DNA of 5,550 bases from assembly GCA_020432595.1 (NCBI GenBank), contig JAGQGA010000390.1:1-5550 (forward strand), given 5' to 3'. Shown here piece by piece: positions 4,766-5,550 of this stretch. The position numbers and the translations under genes are program-made. The stretch is from Anaerolineales bacterium. Its GTDB lineage: Bacteria; Chloroflexota; Anaerolineae; Promineifilales; Promineifilaceae. Each line of letters begins with the position of its first letter. Positions within the stretch are counted from its first letter, which is position 1. The notes under the pieces were generated by a model. The model saw only the letters and a list, made by a program, of their open reading frames with translations, had not been told where the DNA came from and searched no databases.

Positions 4766-5550
4766 CTAAATAATCCGCGCCCGAATCCGAGAGCTAACGT
4801 AATCGAGCAGCATAACCACCAGGGCAATGGCAATCATCATCACGCTGGCCTGGCGGTAACGAAGCTGCTGGATATTTTGGCTGAGAACAAAGCCAATGCC
4901 GCCACCGCCCACAAAACCAATGATGGTTGACATCCGCACGTTTATGTCCCAGCGGTAGAGCGTAAAGGCGATGTAGGGGGGGATAATTTGCGGGATGACG
5001 GCATAGACGATCATTTGCAGGCGGCTGGCCCCGGTGGACAAAATCGCTTCGATTGGCCCCTCATCAATCCCTTCAATCTGCTCTGAAAATAGCTTGCCCA
5101 GGGCGGCAATGGTGTGGAGCGTTAGTGCCATAATCCCGGCAAACGGCCCCAGGCTGACCCACACCACAAACACAATCCCCATGATCAGCGGCTCGATGGA
5201 GCGCAGGGCGTTGAGGATGCTGCGGGAGATGGTGTAGATGACAAAGCCGACGGCAAACGGCCGTTTAACACGCAAAAACCCCGCCACCACCGCCATGATA
5301 ACCGCCGCCACCGCTGCCGGGATCGTCGTCCACCGCTCCGGGTTGTCAAAAAGGTAAAGCCAGTTGAGGGCTGAACCGATGCCGTAGACCAAAACGGCCG
5401 TTCCCACCAGCGTCACCGCCACCGTCAATGCCCGCGCTGATGTTTCATTCAGCCGCAGCACCGCCTCCTGCCCATAGTGGCTGCCATAGCTGGCGGCCAA
5501 AAACGCCCCCAGCAGCCCCAGCACCCCCGGAAGGCCAATTAAAATAAAGT
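4766..5550 (-). CDS. phnE: PhnE-type ABC transporter permease, 5' end beyond the window
   Basis: The reading frame is open to the right edge, so the start lies outside; about 260 residues are visible, close to the full length of a PhnE (usually 250-290). Stop TAG at 4768-4766. It is an inner-membrane permease with several hydrophobic segments. The ABC permease EAA loop reads EAILSTGASRLQMIVYAVIP (encoded at about 5050-4991), with the conserved glycine and the final I-P that dock to the ATPase. The stretch after it (PPYIAFTLYRWDINVRMSTIIGFVGGGGIGF) is characteristic of the phosphonate importer permease PhnE. The residues before the GTG at 5524 (FILIGLPG) still look like membrane protein, so that GTG is not the start. 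It probably works with the downstream PhnD-like lipoprotein and an ATPase encoded outside the window. Two copies of AACGGCCGTT lie in it, in different codon phases (Arg-Pro at 5256, Thr-Ala-Val at 5393). The actual ligand is not known. Confidence 0.9.
   Translation of the reverse strand, partial: FILIGLPGVLGLLGAFLAASYGSHYGQEAVLRLNETSARALTVAVTLVGTAVLVYGIGSALNWLYLFDNPERWTTIPAAVAAVIMAVVAGFLRVKRPFAVGFVIYTISRSILNALRSIEPLIMGIVFVVWVSLGPFAGIMALTLHTIAALGKLFSEQIEGIDEGPIEAILSTGASRLQMIVYAVIPQIIPPYIAFTLYRWDINVRMSTIIGFVGGGGIGFVLSQNIQQLRYRQASVMMIAIALVVMLLDYVSSRIRARII

Larger units (their letters stand above)
431..5402. repeat. Dispersed 10-base palindrome AACGGCCGTT, 12 exact copies
   Basis: Exact copies start at 431, 605, 1522, 2156, 2692, 3217, 4083, 4267, 4308, 4395, 5256 and 5393. 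Near copies with at least CGGCCGTT or AACGGCCGT lie at 676, 1229, 1868, 2791 and 2837. Some copies extend as longer perfect palindromes: 16 bp at 602-617, 14 bp at 2154-2167 and 18 bp at 4391-4408. Eleven copies lie in coding sequence and one (3217) between genes. The counts were made by eye. Confidence 0.9.

Overview
The window looks like an ordinary chromosomal stretch from a member of the Chloroflexota, most likely in or near the Anaerolineae. Three things suggest this: moderately high GC, a lipoprotein whose linker carries repeated VEVTR-type segments (common in lipoproteins of that phylum), and a very frequent 10-base palindrome, AACGGCCGTT. The taxon is an inference; there is no rRNA or marker gene here.

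Layout. On the + strand, bases 1-1055 hold the 3' end of an S41 (C-terminal-processing-like) peptidase gene. One base after it comes a complete PAP2-family membrane phosphatase. Everything from 1121 to the right edge is on the - strand. Read in the direction of transcription (right to left), the order is: a PhnE-type ABC permease that runs off the right edge; a PhnD-like lipoprotein, the probable binding protein of the same importer; a WbbL-like family 2 glycosyltransferase; a second, WaaE/KdtX-like family 2 glycosyltransferase; and an unrecognised 79-residue protein. The two strands converge at about 1056-1120.

How the genes fit together. The permease and lipoprotein fit a phosphonate/phosphite-type importer whose ATPase would lie outside the window. 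The two glycosyltransferases suggest cell-envelope or exopolysaccharide glycosylation. The PAP2 enzyme could recycle a lipid pyrophosphate carrier, but it is on the other strand and the link is speculative.

The most interesting content is non-coding. The four gaps from 1056 to 3302 each hold a hairpin-forming inverted repeat. Three of these are built from 7-base units of the type RGAGATT, with mirror-image AATCTCY arms. The larger gap at 4509-4765 has an inverted repeat with the same 7-base architecture but a different unit (RGTGCGT). A third 7-base unit (GGGTGAA) appears at 3193-3206. Separately, AACGGCCGTT occurs 12 times by eye in 5.5 kb, in all three codon phases and once between genes, which points to a DNA-level cause. 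I see no CRISPR array, transposase, RNA gene or recognisable defence system.
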